Source: Cantharellus purpuraceus (taxonomy: Eukaryota; Basidiomycota; Agaricomycetes; Cantharellales; Hydnaceae). From it: DNA of 64,000 bases. Each line of letters begins with the position of its first letter. Positions within the stretch are counted from its first letter, which is position 1. Under the pieces are notes generated by a model, which saw nothing but the letters and a program-made list of their open reading frames with translations, did not search any database and was not told the DNA's origin. The DNA is taken from contig JALBUN010000010.1 in the NCBI GenBank assembly GCA_025174535.1, positions 1 to 64,000 on the forward strand, read 5' to 3'. Below are positions 1 to 10,423 of this stretch, piece after piece. A program made the translations under genes and the position numbers.

Positions 1-130
1 GATCCTTCAGGGCCCATAGCGTGTGATGCAGGTCTAGTGCAATAATGCATCGATGTTGGACACTGCTGCTACGTCTTCTGCATTGTAAACGCACAGCAGT
101 GCCCTGTTTGTGGACAGAGCTGCTCTCTCT

Positions 131-1100
131 CGCGTGCGTCTCAGATCATACCGGTGTCCTAGTGTGGAGAGCGCTTCTCTCACGTGCGTCTCAGACGCAT
201 ACTGGCATCCTGGTGTGGAGAGCGCTTCTCTCACGTGCGTCTCAGACGCATACCGGCATCCTGGTGTATATGGTGTTCACTCACGTGCGTCTCAGACGCA
301 TACCGGTGTCCTGGTGTAGACGGCATTCTCTCACGTGCGTCTCAGACGCATACCGGTGTCCTGGTGTAGACGGCGTTCTCTCATGTGCGCCTCAGACGCA
401 TACCGGTGTTGTGGTGTATATGGTGTTCACTCACGTGCGTCTCAGACGCATACCGGTGTCCTGGTGTGGAGAGCGCTTCTCTCACGTGCGTCTCAGACGC
501 ATACCGGCATCCTGGTGTATATGGTGTTCACTCACGTGCGTCTCAGACGCATACCGGTGTCCTGGTGTAGACGGCATTCTCTCACGTGCGTCTCAGACGC
601 ATACCGGTGTCCTGGTGTAGACGGCGTTCTCTCATGTGCGCCTCAGACGCATACCGGTGTTGTGGTGTATATGGTGTTCACTCACGTGCGTCTCAGACGC
701 ATACCGGTGTCGTGGTGTATATGATGTTCTCTCACGTGCGTCTCAGATGCATACCGGTGTCATGGTGTATATGGTGTTCACTCACATGCGTCTCAGACGC
801 ATACCGGTGTCATGGTGTATATGGTGTTCACTCACGTGCGTCTCAGACGCATGCCGGTGTCATGGTGTATATGGTGTTCACTCACGTGCGTCTCAGACGC
901 ATGCCGGTGTCATGGTGTATATGGTGTTCACTCACGTGCGTCTCAGATGCATACCGGTGTCGTGGTGTATATGGTGTTCACTCACGTGCGTCTCAGACGC
1001 ATACCGGTGTCGTGGTGTAGACGGCGTTCTCTCATGTGCGTCTCAGACGCATGCCGGTGTCGTGGTGTGGACAGAGCGTCTCTGGCATGCGTCTAGGACG
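131..1100. repeat. 50-bp minisatellite, about 19 units
   Basis: Units start with CACGTGCGTC at 181, 232, 282, 332, 432, 483, 533, 583, 683, 733 and so on, with variants at 131, 382, 633, 783 and 1033, giving a 50-51 bp period. Each unit carries the dyads CACGTG, TGCGTCTCAGACGCA and ACCGGT, followed by a variable tail (GAGAGCGCTTC, TATATGGTGTTCAC or TAGACGGC types). The order of tail types repeats: the CATGTGCGCC variant recurs at 382 and 633 and the TAGACGGCATT tail 251 bp apart, so there is a higher-order period of five units. All three forward frames stay open over long distances because the unit lacks stops; I regard those frames as artefacts, not genes. Confidence 0.95.
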
Positions 1101-1210
1101 CACACAGGTCTCTCACTGCTGTTGGAGACAAAATCATGTGACATAGCACACTCCAATAAATAAATTTCCATAAACATCTCACACACTTTTCCAGGGTAGC
1201 CATTGGTTGT

Positions 1211-1296
1211 CCCTACCTAGGGGAGCTAGGGGAGCTAGGGATAGTGCCATTATCCCTACCTAGGGGAGCTAGGGGAGCTAGGGGAGGGGTGTTTTT
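1211..1296. repeat. Tandem CTAGGGGAG-type repeat
   Basis: Two 43-bp copies (starting near 1211 and 1254) each begin CCCTACCTAGGGGAGC and contain two or three CTAGGGGAG units. The repeat lies just past the minisatellite in non-coding DNA. Confidence 0.85.
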
Positions 1297-1415
1297 TCCT
1301 CAACCCTAGTGACCCTAGAACAACTCTATAAACTTTACAAATGGAAGCCAAGGGGAATAATGAATTCGAAAACTGACTTTTGTTGGCGAAAATCCAGACA
1401 AAGAACGAAGGCAAC

Positions 1416-2152
1416 TCACTGATCATTTAATCTCTTTTCCTCAGTGAGGGTCAATATTTCCGTTTCAGGAGAAACATTTTCTTGCAATGGTGAGCTGTTG
1501 CTGCGGTTTCGTCGCACAAGTGTCTGGAGAAGGGTGAGAGGGGCCGCCCAACGCTGCCAGGCAGCGCGAAAGCGCGCTAAGTCGTTATCAAACTTAAGAC
1601 CTGGGGGCAGGGGAAAACGAGTCGATTCCACGGTGGAGAGGGTTTCTGGTGACACTGGAATCTTTGGGGTTGTCGCTTTCCTGATATTCTCTGGATTGAC
1701 CTGTGAGGAAAAAGTGGGACTGCTGCTAGCCCCCGAAGGGCCGGTAGATGCGGGTGCTCGGCCATCCCGAGAAATCATCTCTGTAGTTTTTTCCAGAACA
1801 TGCAGAGAGGTGTTGCCTAGAGATCTGAAACCGGAGTGTTAATGGTTACAGCGCTAAACTACTGCTCCATTACCCACCCGTGGTGTATCCGACGTTCATT
1901 GCGTGGGAGGATGGGGCGCGGTCTTCGAGACTTGAAGTTATCCACAAGAAACCCATCCGATTCAAATATGCAATGTATGCCAATGACGCCACAGCAATGG
2001 CACGCATCTGTTTCTCCTGCTAGTCTTTCAAAGCGACTCTTCTGCTTTCGACAGGCATTGCATGCTTTGGATGTCTTGGATCTCTTTATCTGAGGATTAG
2101 AGGGAGGCTCGGAATTGTCATGCGGATGTTTGGGAGGGTTACTCAAGTCCAT
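1416..2152 (-). CDS. Zn(2)-C6 fungal-type DNA-binding protein, defective cluster
   Basis: The first exon starts with ATG at 2152 and encodes a Zn2Cys6 head near residues 30-56: ACNACRKQKSRFE, then CHCCGVIGIHC. Canonical spacing is C-x2-C-x6-C ... C-x2-C-x6-C, and five of six cysteines are in place, but the third is Phe (TTT where TGT is expected). A second open stretch (1416-1778) rich in Ser, Pro and Thr is the likely next exon; the join near 1780-1880 is not certain. A GTGAGT donor sits right at the end of that stretch (about 1420), so the gene may extend further downstream. These proteins normally act in the nucleus as dimeric transcription regulators; whether this one binds zinc is doubtful. 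It is far shorter than full-length members, so it may be a truncated copy. Confidence 0.6.
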
Positions 2153-3011
2153 AGTCGGGATAGGTCTCGGTGCCAGCGGATGAGCTTTGGTATGGGCACC
2201 TAAACACAGAGGACTCCTATTGGACAGCCAGCCATTCAGGTATCATATGCTTATAAATGGGGTGGTGGTGCATTCCATGACCAGTATAATTCACCATATA
2301 TAGATGATGCTATGAGTTGTCAATACACAAAAAATAGTTTTTTTTGACATGGTTATATACAAGTAAGGTTTGACGTGTTATATATATAGGCTCCTGCTGT
2401 GCGTGAGACGTCATCATATTCAGATCAACAGAAGAGACGCATTTGCACCGAAAAGACATGCAAATGCGTCTCCTCTGTTGATCTGAACATGATGACGTCT
2501 CACGCACAGCAGGAGCCTTGATGGCAGACTTGAGTGGACGCGCAGACACCGTTGACAACATGGGAGACGCCCGTGTCCGCGCACGCGTGCCAAGTGTCAA
2601 AATGGAGGTGGAGACATGGACTTGTGGGCGCCTGGTGTGGACATGGACGGCAGTTGAGAGTCGGCCAGGGAGTACATGAAGATGTGCGAGCCCATGAGTG
2701 GCGTGGGGAGGCTTTGGGCGTGGAGAGCGACAGGCGGGGACACACACACCCCGTGACAGTGCTGCTACTCGCTGCATATATAGGAATAGTGGGACAGGAC
2801 AGTGGGAGGGGACAGGACAGCCAAATATGGGCTACAAAGGTACCCTTTGCAGCACAGCAAACCCCTAGGATTGTGTTTGTATTGCCATCCAGAGTAAATG
2901 GAATGCATGCTAATACGAATGTTGTCTAAAGCTTTGTGCGTGCTGACTCGGCAGCGTATTGGTCCTGCAGTACCCGACGCAATATTTTGCCTGACAAGAT
3001 TTGTCAACACG
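2153..3011. other. Intergenic stretch between zinc-cluster gene and 4CL relic
   Basis: No gene is supported here. Open frames exist on both strands at 2310-2930 but lack family likeness and splice structure. The stretch holds the long hairpin at 2389-2517 and short TATATA runs at about 2381 and 2778. Confidence 0.6.
2389..2517. repeat. Long near-perfect inverted repeat (59-nt arms)
   Basis: The left arm 2389-2447 (starts GGCTCCTGCTGTGCGTGAGA) and right arm 2459-2517 (ends CACGCACAGCAGGAGCC) are reverse complements at 57 of 59 positions, around an 11-nt loop at 2448-2458. The two mismatches are A/C type, suggesting an old palindrome now drifting. It is flanked by AT-rich DNA (TATATATA just left of the arm). 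It could be a miniature inverted-repeat element, a small-RNA hairpin or a solo palindrome; no target-site duplication was identified. Confidence 0.9.
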
Positions 3012-5324
3012 TCAGTGAAGACTCAGCAGGCAGAATGCTCGTGCTCGCTGACCTGTAGCATTCTTTGGATCTGTCGAATAACACCATAATGCATCAATAA
3101 AAAAATGCTCCAAGAACAACTCGCTCTCACCTCGGGCACAAACTAGATACCTCCCCTCAACCATTTGTACTTGCTCAAATTCGTCTTGACCCACCGCTCA
3201 AGCCTCTGGCGCACTTCCTGTTCGCCCAGCTGTACACCCTGCGCCGTCAGCACCACCCATGCTCGTGGATTTCTCTAATCCAACATGCCCGCACTGGGCA
3301 TCTGCACCCCGGCAACTGCCGCAACCCTCACGATCCCACTGGGCTCACTGAAACAGCACCTCAATCTCCGCTGGCGACACCTGGAGACCAGAAATTTTAA
3401 CCGTGTCCTATTTCGTTTGGTGTTAGTGTTGCAATTTATCTTTTCAACCAAGACTTAGGGTGAACGTGCAACTCATGTGGGGAGGGCGAGTATGTGCAGT
3501 CATACCTTGGCCCGATCTTCAAACCAGAAACTGCCTTGAGTGTTCACTTTGAAGAGATCCCCGGTTCTGAGCCAGCCGCCTTCGAGAAATGCTTCCTTGG
3601 TTTCTCTTAAGTTATTCCAATAACCTGCCACCAATAAGCGTGCAGGTGGTGAGATTGAGCATGTTAGGCCCTGTTAGTGAGATACATACCGAGCGTAACA
3701 TTGTCTGCTCTAATATATAACTCTGCAGACTCATTAGGAAGGCAATGTGTGCCGTCTGCGCGCAGGATAATAGCATCGACGCCGGGTAGCAAAATTCCTG
3801 GGACATGTATGAGTTTACTAAACCGACTGCATTGTCACATAGAAATTGAACCTGTGGAGGTCAAGTCGGATTCTACACGACCCTGCAGTAGGCCCGGTTG
3901 AGCTTGTGCCATTAGCGACAAGGTCTGTGATGTAAATTAACCACTCTTTCCTTGCCCAGGTGTGACAATACATACAGCTTCTGACATGCCATAACCTGAC
4001 AATGGTTATTGTCAGTGAACATGTTTACTAATAAAGCACTAATGGGTCTAACCTTGCGTCATGTAGGCAGTCTTTGGTAGTGCGGTTCCGAACTTGTCCG
4101 ACAATTTCACCGTTAGATTTGCCGCCCCACTCGTGGCCGTTACGATAGAAGAAAAGTCAGCCTTATCGAACTCGTTGGCCGGTTGATAGATGACGGGTGG
4201 AACCGTCGGAAGGATGGTTATACGGTATCTGTGAAGATGTTGTGTGTTAAAAACTTGGAAAGGAGAGCTTCATATGGTGATATACCTGGGAATGACTTTA
4301 AGGACAGTCTTTACGTCCCATCGTGGTAAGAGAACAATCGTCGTTGGCCGCAGCATCGTTCTGGAAAGGAAAGGTTATATGTTACGAGACAAAAGTGAAG
4401 GACGGCATGGGCAAATACCCTAGGACAATTGGGATCTCGTTGGCATCTGGTGGCTGGAGGAGACTTTCAGTTGATGAAAAATTGGAAATGACAAGCAGAA
4501 GTTTCAAAAGACATTCATAATTTCCATAAGTTCTTGTGCCATCAACACGCCCTGCATCATAGTGAACACAAGGTTCCCGTGAGATATCATTACAGCTGAT
4601 ATTATGGAACATGAGCCAAGTCCATTACAAACATTTGGAATCCACTAGACGGTACCTTTAGGAAGCCCGGAAGTCCCGCTTGAAAAGACCGAGTATGCTA
4701 ACGTGTCTTTACCAGCCTGTCGGACTGGCTCTCGAGGAATCTTGTTAGACCGCACTTTCTGGATCAGTTGTCCAAAGCTTGGTAGATTTAAACCTGTGGT
4801 ATCTTGTCCTTCAAGGATGTAAATGGGACCCACTGGGAAGCCAGCATCATGGGCGATAGGCAAATATTGGGAAAGAGAGAAGCGTGAATGAAAATACGTC
4901 GCTTTTGATTTCCCGATGCTATGACGTAACTAGCGTGGTGTCGCATGGGTTGAAAAGAGCGCAAAGCGTGTCATGATGGTAAAGGAATATACCAGGACCA
5001 TATAGTCCTTTAAACTTCTGGTGTTAGCATGAAGAGCAATTAACTGTTCCGCACAAAGCTCACAAGACAGTTGTCACTCAAGACGCCAACGAGATCGCTT
5101 GAAGTAAAACCCAACCCCCCGACATTCTTCCCAGCACCTAGGGCTGTTGCTCCATCGCAGAGTCTTTCCAGGAATTCCGAGCGGGTACGCGTCTGTCCGG
5201 TGACGCCGTCAATATACAGGACATGGTCAGGTATCTCTGATTGTTGGGGTCCACGAAATATAAAATTGTGACAATTTGTAGGTGGCAGTTCCGGTAGAGG
5301 TGGATACAGAGAACGCAGATACAT
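3012..5324 (-). pseudogene. 4-coumarate-CoA ligase-like adenylate-forming enzyme, decayed
   Basis: The start ATG at 5324 opens a protein beginning MYLRSLYPPLPELPP, as in basidiomycete 4CL-like enzymes, which activate carboxylic acids with ATP and then form CoA thioesters. Signature pieces follow in order: the A3 phosphate loop YSVFSSGTSGLPKGT near 4660-4700, RPTTIVLLPRWD near 4330, YGMSEAV near 3985, GWLRTGDL with WFEDRAK near 3510-3580, and KISGLQVSPAEIEVLF near 3350-3390. The reading frame is broken repeatedly: TAG at 4930-4932, a one-base shift just after EIEVLF near 3340, TAG at 3275-3277, TAG at 3143-3145 and a one-base loss just before PKNATG near 3045. The catalytic A10 Lys of PKNATGK reads Gln. 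Introns are still recognisable (GT...AG, 50-70 bases), so this is a decayed genomic copy, not a processed one. Confidence 0.85.
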
Positions 5325-7205
5325 GATGGCGGTGAAAGCGAGAAGCTGTCAGAGTAGCCTCGGGACCGGCAGAATGGACGAAAAAGAGGCCGAGGATTAG
5401 CTTGATCAATGCTCACAAATAATAAGTCAATTCACGCGCTAACACGGTGACAGTACTGCAGCCTGCCGTCCCAAGTAAGTGTCATCCTTATATATCCTTC
5501 GAGATAGGAGATTTCCAAGCCCCATGTAAGGAATTATGCGCCGCTGAGTTGCCGACGTACGGTGGCGGCGAGGGAGGAGTGTTTGATTTGACGAGGACGG
5601 AATGTGAATCCCCCGACGAGAGAGATGTTAGTGGACTGCATAAGAGATTGTGAGATCGTGACGAAGATGGGTGTGCTTCCGGTGGTGTCGAAGCACATGC
5701 TGCCGCATGTGCTTCGACACCATGGGGACAGGGATAAGGACCACTCAGGAGCAGAACCGGCGCGGCCACCGGTAGTGGAAGAAGTGTACTGCAACGCTGG
5801 CAGTAGTCGGCACGGTGGAAGGAACAACGGTGGCAATATGCCAGAGCTTTTACCTGTGTTCCAAGTGTGGTAGATAGCTGAGGTGGGCACAACGATGTCT
5901 ATCTTCCTATTCAAACGAGGTGAGACCCGGTGTGTTGTGGGTAGGAGTGGACGCATTCTTTACTATTAACTTCCCACGGCCTACTAGTAACTATTATTCT
6001 GCCCTGCATACGCCGGAGCCAATAATTATTGGTAAAAACGACAAACACAATGGTGCTGTGCGCTTCACCGCTACATTAACAGTGCACGTTTTTTGAAACT
6101 TGATACCCCAAAATTGGCATTTTCAAAGACACTTCTGATGGTTCACGCGTGCCCAAAGTGTGACGAATATTTATCTCAGCTGCTTTTTAGATGAGATTAT
6201 ACCCTCAGACAGGCTGAAGCCTCCAGTACAGTGTGCAGATGTGACTCAACGTGAGAAGCTTAATCGGCCCTTCATCTCAAGGGTACACTTGTAAGCTTGC
6301 CATGTGGACACTCCTCTTGAACTGGTTTATCTGCCATGCATTAGATTGCGCGGGTTGCAGCACGCAAAGTCACAGCACATCACACATTATTCAACGCCAG
6401 TTGGTTCGTTTGGCTGGCTCTTCGTGCAGAACAGGGGAAACGTACAGGTGAGAGCGCCAAAAGTTTTCTGTACAATGTAAAGTATAGGATTAAGATGCGC
6501 AAAGTTCCTATGATCGGTAGTCGACTGATCAACATTGCCTAAAGAACTGCTATCACGACACGCACGGGTGTGCCTTAGAGCCACTGTGTCCCAGAACTGT
6601 GGGAGAGAATATTAGTCTCTAGGAAAACTTGTGGTAGTGAGATTGAGAGAGGGGGGGGCAAATTAAGGAGCCAAAAGTTGTGGGAGGTGATGGCGGTCCA
6701 AATCGCCCATGGAGTTCCTACGCGGCGTGTATTTCACCAGCACGTTAATCACTAGTAAAACCCACCTGTCTGATAGAAGTTTTCGGAGGCCTCAGAATAT
6801 CTGCAACATGCGAGAGCAAATGATAATGGTCTCGCAGGGTGCTTCCCAATCAAGAAACGTACGCGGTGGTGAACACGTTCATTTCATGGGTGTACTCGTG
6901 ATGCAGCGCATGCGTCATCTTATACACCCGTTTGTCCGTGTGCGCGTGCGTGTGTATGTAGTAAAACACGGTGTCACTGAGCGTAGGATGCAAGGGGGGT
7001 CCGGTCAGCCATATAGAAGGTTAACGCAGCGAAAGCTAGTATAAACTCAGTCTCGTGTTAAACGAGCTTTTATTCTGACAAACCTAGTATAAACCACATA
7101 CTGTGTCGGCTACTTGTTAAATATAAAGTAGAAGAAATCCTACCTCAGTCTCGTGTTAAACGAGTGACTGAGGTACTAAACTACTCAAGCAAAACTTATA
7201 TACGT
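5325..7205. other. Gene-poor intergenic region
   Basis: No convincing gene was found. A minus-strand open frame at 5534-5956 (140 codons) is the longest candidate, but it resembles nothing known to me and overlaps the hairpin at 5684-5721. A short direct repeat, CTCAGTCTCGTGTTAAACGA, occurs at about 7046 and 7143, each followed by a short inverted segment. A G8 run lies at about 6650 and a GT-rich run at about 6930-6960. Confidence 0.55.
5684..5721. repeat. Perfect 17-bp hairpin
   Basis: GGTGTCGAAGCACATGC at 5684-5700 is followed by the 4-nt loop TGCC and its exact reverse complement at 5705-5721. It has a tetraloop and a G/C-rich stem. A role is unknown. Confidence 0.9.
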
Positions 7206-7933
7206 TCAGTAATGCGCCCCTATCAGCGACTCGGTCAACGAAGATCCGTAGTCACATTTGTGGACCGTAGCGGATCCCAAGGGACGCCCCGTTCTGTTCA
7301 ACAAGCCATAGATGCGGTCAGGTTGTAAAAGAACTAACTGCATGAACATGTAGCCGACGAGATACACGAGGAAATCGATTGGGTTGAATCTGTAGGTCAT
7401 TGATTTGGCAGGAGAAAGCCATGTTGCGTTGGCATCCAGTGTGGGGCTAAGGTGGAAATAATAAAGATAAACGATGGGGGAAATGAAGGCCACTCCATTG
7501 GTGAGGTTCTGTTGAAGTTTTTGTATTAAGTTGTCTGAAAAGTGCAGGAGAAATCGTACCGAAGTGTACTCGCGGTTGGTGGGAAGTGGGAAATAACGCT
7601 TGAGCTTTCCATTCCGATACTGGTACCGCAGTATGCGATATGAAACCTAGTCGGAGGGTGAGACAACTGTTAGGAAATGTAACATGGTTTTACGCACCTC
7701 AACATAGCCAACGGACAATACAGAGAAGATGCAGGCAATCTGACAGATAGTGAGCCGTCAGTGAAGCCAGGAGGCATCATAAGAACTCGTAGCAATCATA
7801 CCAAAAATGCCTGGGCGAGGTGCGATGTCTTCTGCAACCAGAAAGACTGCTTGACATCGAGCGACTCAAAATATACAGGAACATGCTCAGACTCCAAGAA
7901 GGGCGCCGTTAACGTTGTGTTATTAGCAACCAT
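7206..7933 (-). CDS. Small predicted membrane protein, unknown family
   Basis: ATG at 7933 starts MVANNTTLTAPFLESEH. Four exons join with every intron in phase 0: exon 1 is 7933-7802, then introns of about 62, 51 and 51 bases with GTATGA, GTGCGT and GTACGA donors and CAG or TAG acceptors. The protein is about 187 residues. Hydrophobic segments lie at about residues 41-58 (FLIACIFSVLSVGYVE), 95-110 (FISPIVYLYYF) and 135-155 (FLVYLVGYMFMQLVLL). The first two flank a basic stretch (RYQYRNGKLKRY). There is one N-glycosylation sequon near the start (NNT). I do not recognise the family. The clean splicing and absent stops argue for a real gene. Confidence 0.75.
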
Positions 7934-9268
7934 GGTGGTTGAGTATGGGATGCAGTGGGAACAGGTGCTGGGCGGTTTTTATACACAGGCGACATGCCAC
8001 CTTCTGAAGCATAGCATCACCGCTGATGACTCTGAGTCTGGTGCTCAGCCATCACTATTATCACCTCTGACCACTGAAAAATGAGGGATCTTGCGGCGAC
8101 AGGCCTGAAGATATTGGGGCATTCATCCCTGGCCGTGACTTCAAGGATAGCAGGGCCAGTGGCTACCAAGAAGTACTCGGAATGATATCCATGCTCCATG
8201 CACAAGGACCTCCCAGAAATACTCAAGCAAAGGTGATCGAGGATAGAAAATGAGGATACAGGTTGCTGCATTGAGGCCAACTGGACGCAGGGATTCATCC
8301 CTGGCCCGCCGCTTCAAGGATGGCAAGGCCGGCAGCTACCAAGAAGTACTCGGAATGAGATCCATGCTCCAAGCACAAGAACCTCTCAGCAATACTTAAC
8401 AAAAGCAAAGGACTAGGATAGAAAGATCAAAGATGCAACTTTGAGAACGGTGGAATATGCTAACTTTGAAATCAAACGTGGATATCGCGCAGCCTTCGGT
8501 CAGCGGCTCAGCGGATACATCTATGACACTGCCAGTGTTGGTCCCTTGATGCGCATAACTACTCCTGCTCCTGCTCCTGCTCTGAAACGGTCAATTCTCT
8601 TCAGTGTTGGAGATTAAAGGCCAGGTGAGTGGCCCCGTGGCGCACCACCAAAGGCTAATTAATATAGCTATGTTGGCACCAACTATCAGAAGCGATCAGG
8701 GTGTCATAAATGGGCTGATAATCATGATATAGTATCAACCCCGTGAACGTGGAGAAGAAGCCCTGAAGCCGGCCATCCAAGGTCTATGAAGAATCAGCAT
8801 AACCTGATGGTCACGTAATTCACGTTATATACTCAAAGTTGAATAATGCCGGAGGCCAGGAGACACGAGAAGAAATGCCCCATTTTGACCTTCATGTGCC
8901 AGGAGATCTCTGTATAAACAAGTCAGCAGCTTAATCGCACTCTTTGTTTGCTGCTTCATATTAAGAAGCCATCAGGACATCGAAGTTTCACAATCACTAC
9001 TCTCATGTATGTCAATTTGTGTTTTGGGGGGCGAGACGATAATGACAGCAAAACTGCGCACTGATGGAAGGCTCGATTATGGAACGACTTGCCCTCAATG
9101 TGGATACGCATGGGTACACGGCTCGGCAAGTATAGAAATGTTTAGAGTGCCTGCTGGAGTGGAGTTCACGCTCTTCCTCGTGAACTCCAGCCCCTATCCC
9201 AGCCTTCGCCTGCCTAAACCGTCAGCAGTCACCATCAATGAAAACACGACCATTGTTACGTGATCATA
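7934..9268. other. Intergenic region with tandem duplication
   Basis: The region contains the 172-bp duplication at 8121-8440 and a CTCCTGCTCCTG run near 8565. An 84-codon plus-strand frame at 9009-9263 starts with ATG and holds CPQCGY and a 10-bp stem (9161-9170 with 9179-9188), but I found no family likeness. No gene is supported. Confidence 0.5.
8121..8440. repeat. Imperfect tandem duplication, 172-bp period
   Basis: ATTCATCCCTGGCC begins copies at 8121 and 8293. The shared course includes GCTACCAAGAAGTACTCGGA, ATCCATGCTCCA and AGGATAGAAA. The copies differ by scattered substitutions and small indels. Neither copy is coding. Confidence 0.85.
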
Positions 9269-10423
9269 CTAAACGTCCACAGCCTGTACACTGCGTCGCA
9301 AGCTTGTTCGGAACCATGTCACTGACTTCTGCACTGACTGCCCATCGTGACCGCGCAGATCAGGACCTGCGGCATCAGCCACTCCAAATGGCACTATTAG
9401 CTGATCACCACGACGATTGACTCCAACATTCGATGGATAAAATTCCTTGAGATGGCGAGGCGGTTCTTTCTTGCGTTTGATTCGCCGAGATTCGGTCATT
9501 GTCTGCATGGGCGATGGAACTGTCACCTTGCGGTCGGTGCTATGACGATATAGTCGATTCAAGTTGCGCAGCGCATGGATTTCGATATTCTAGATTGGCT
9601 ATGTTGAGACAATACTCCCAAACGCAGGGAAATCAACATACTTGTCTACCATGTGGAGCATCACCTAGCAGGATGTAGAAGAACGAACGCAGAAAGATGA
9701 TGAGTGGACATACTCTTTAATTTGGAGCTCAGCATCTTGGAGAGTTTTTGCAATTTCTACCGTTTTCTTCTGCAGCATTCTAACTTCCTGTCGCATTACT
9801 TTCAGCTGCAACCGCAAATCCGCCTTATTCTCCATGCCCTGGGAAAGAATAGCTAGCGTGCCAGAAGCTACTTCGAGTGCTTTGTTTTCCTAGAGTTTAA
9901 TTCACTACACTGTCAAGTTAAGTCATGAGAGGGATTCCCACAGGCACTCGAGGCATCTCAGTGGCTTCATATGCTGAAAGCCACGCATTGATATCGGCTT
10001 GTAGATCTGAAAGGGCGTCACTGGATCTATCGCGATTGTTTAATACTTCGAATAGCCTCTTTTCTAGGTGATCCCTGGCATCAAAAAGCCATTCCAAAAC
10101 GGTGGGACAACGGGTGGAATCAGAGGATGCATAGTGAAGTCCGTCACTGGAGCTCTCGAGTTCAAAACTGAAAAATAGCCATCGAATATCTTCTGGAGAG
10201 AATGCAGCTCTGCAGAACGGGCATGATCCAAACGCAGGACCACACATTCGCGTCAAACAATCGAGACAGAAGAGATGTCCTAGAAAAGAAAAGGTTATCA
10301 AAGATAAGCAGACTTGAAACGACACCGAATACGAGGATCACCGCAGGGAATGCAATGCGGCCTTCGTTCTTCTGCATTAAAGACCTCCCTGCAGACCGGA
10401 CAATAGCCTGTAATGCTCGCCAT
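9269..10423 (-). CDS. RING-finger protein with C-terminal coiled coil
   Basis: The chosen start, ATG at 10423, gives MASITGYCPVCREVF; an in-frame ATG at 10597 would add 58 residues. The C3HC4 RING is split by an intron: CPVC ... HCIPCG then HLFCLDC ... CPFCR, with the intron at 10341-10280 (GTGATC ... CTAG) and a clean phase. A second intron (GTGGGA ... CTCTAG) joins MPRVP to ENKALEVAS and opens a heptad-like coiled coil (LRLQLKVMRQEVRMLQKKTV). The last exon (about 9600 to 9269) is basic (RRIKRKKE). The link between the coiled coil and the last exon is ambiguous: keeping frame needs either a 4-base microexon near 9642 or a non-obvious splice. RING proteins of this shape are usually E3 ubiquitin ligases; the substrate is unknown. 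Confidence 0.75.

Noticed and set aside
45..1163. Long open frames over the minisatellite
   Set aside because: They arise because a stop-free 50-bp unit is repeated; all three frames are open and the products are pure repeats.
2310..2929. Overlapping frames beside and across the long hairpin
   Set aside because: Composition and overlap on both strands point to non-coding DNA.
5534..5956. 140-codon minus-strand frame
   Set aside because: No family, no splice support, and it spans a hairpin; left as non-coding.
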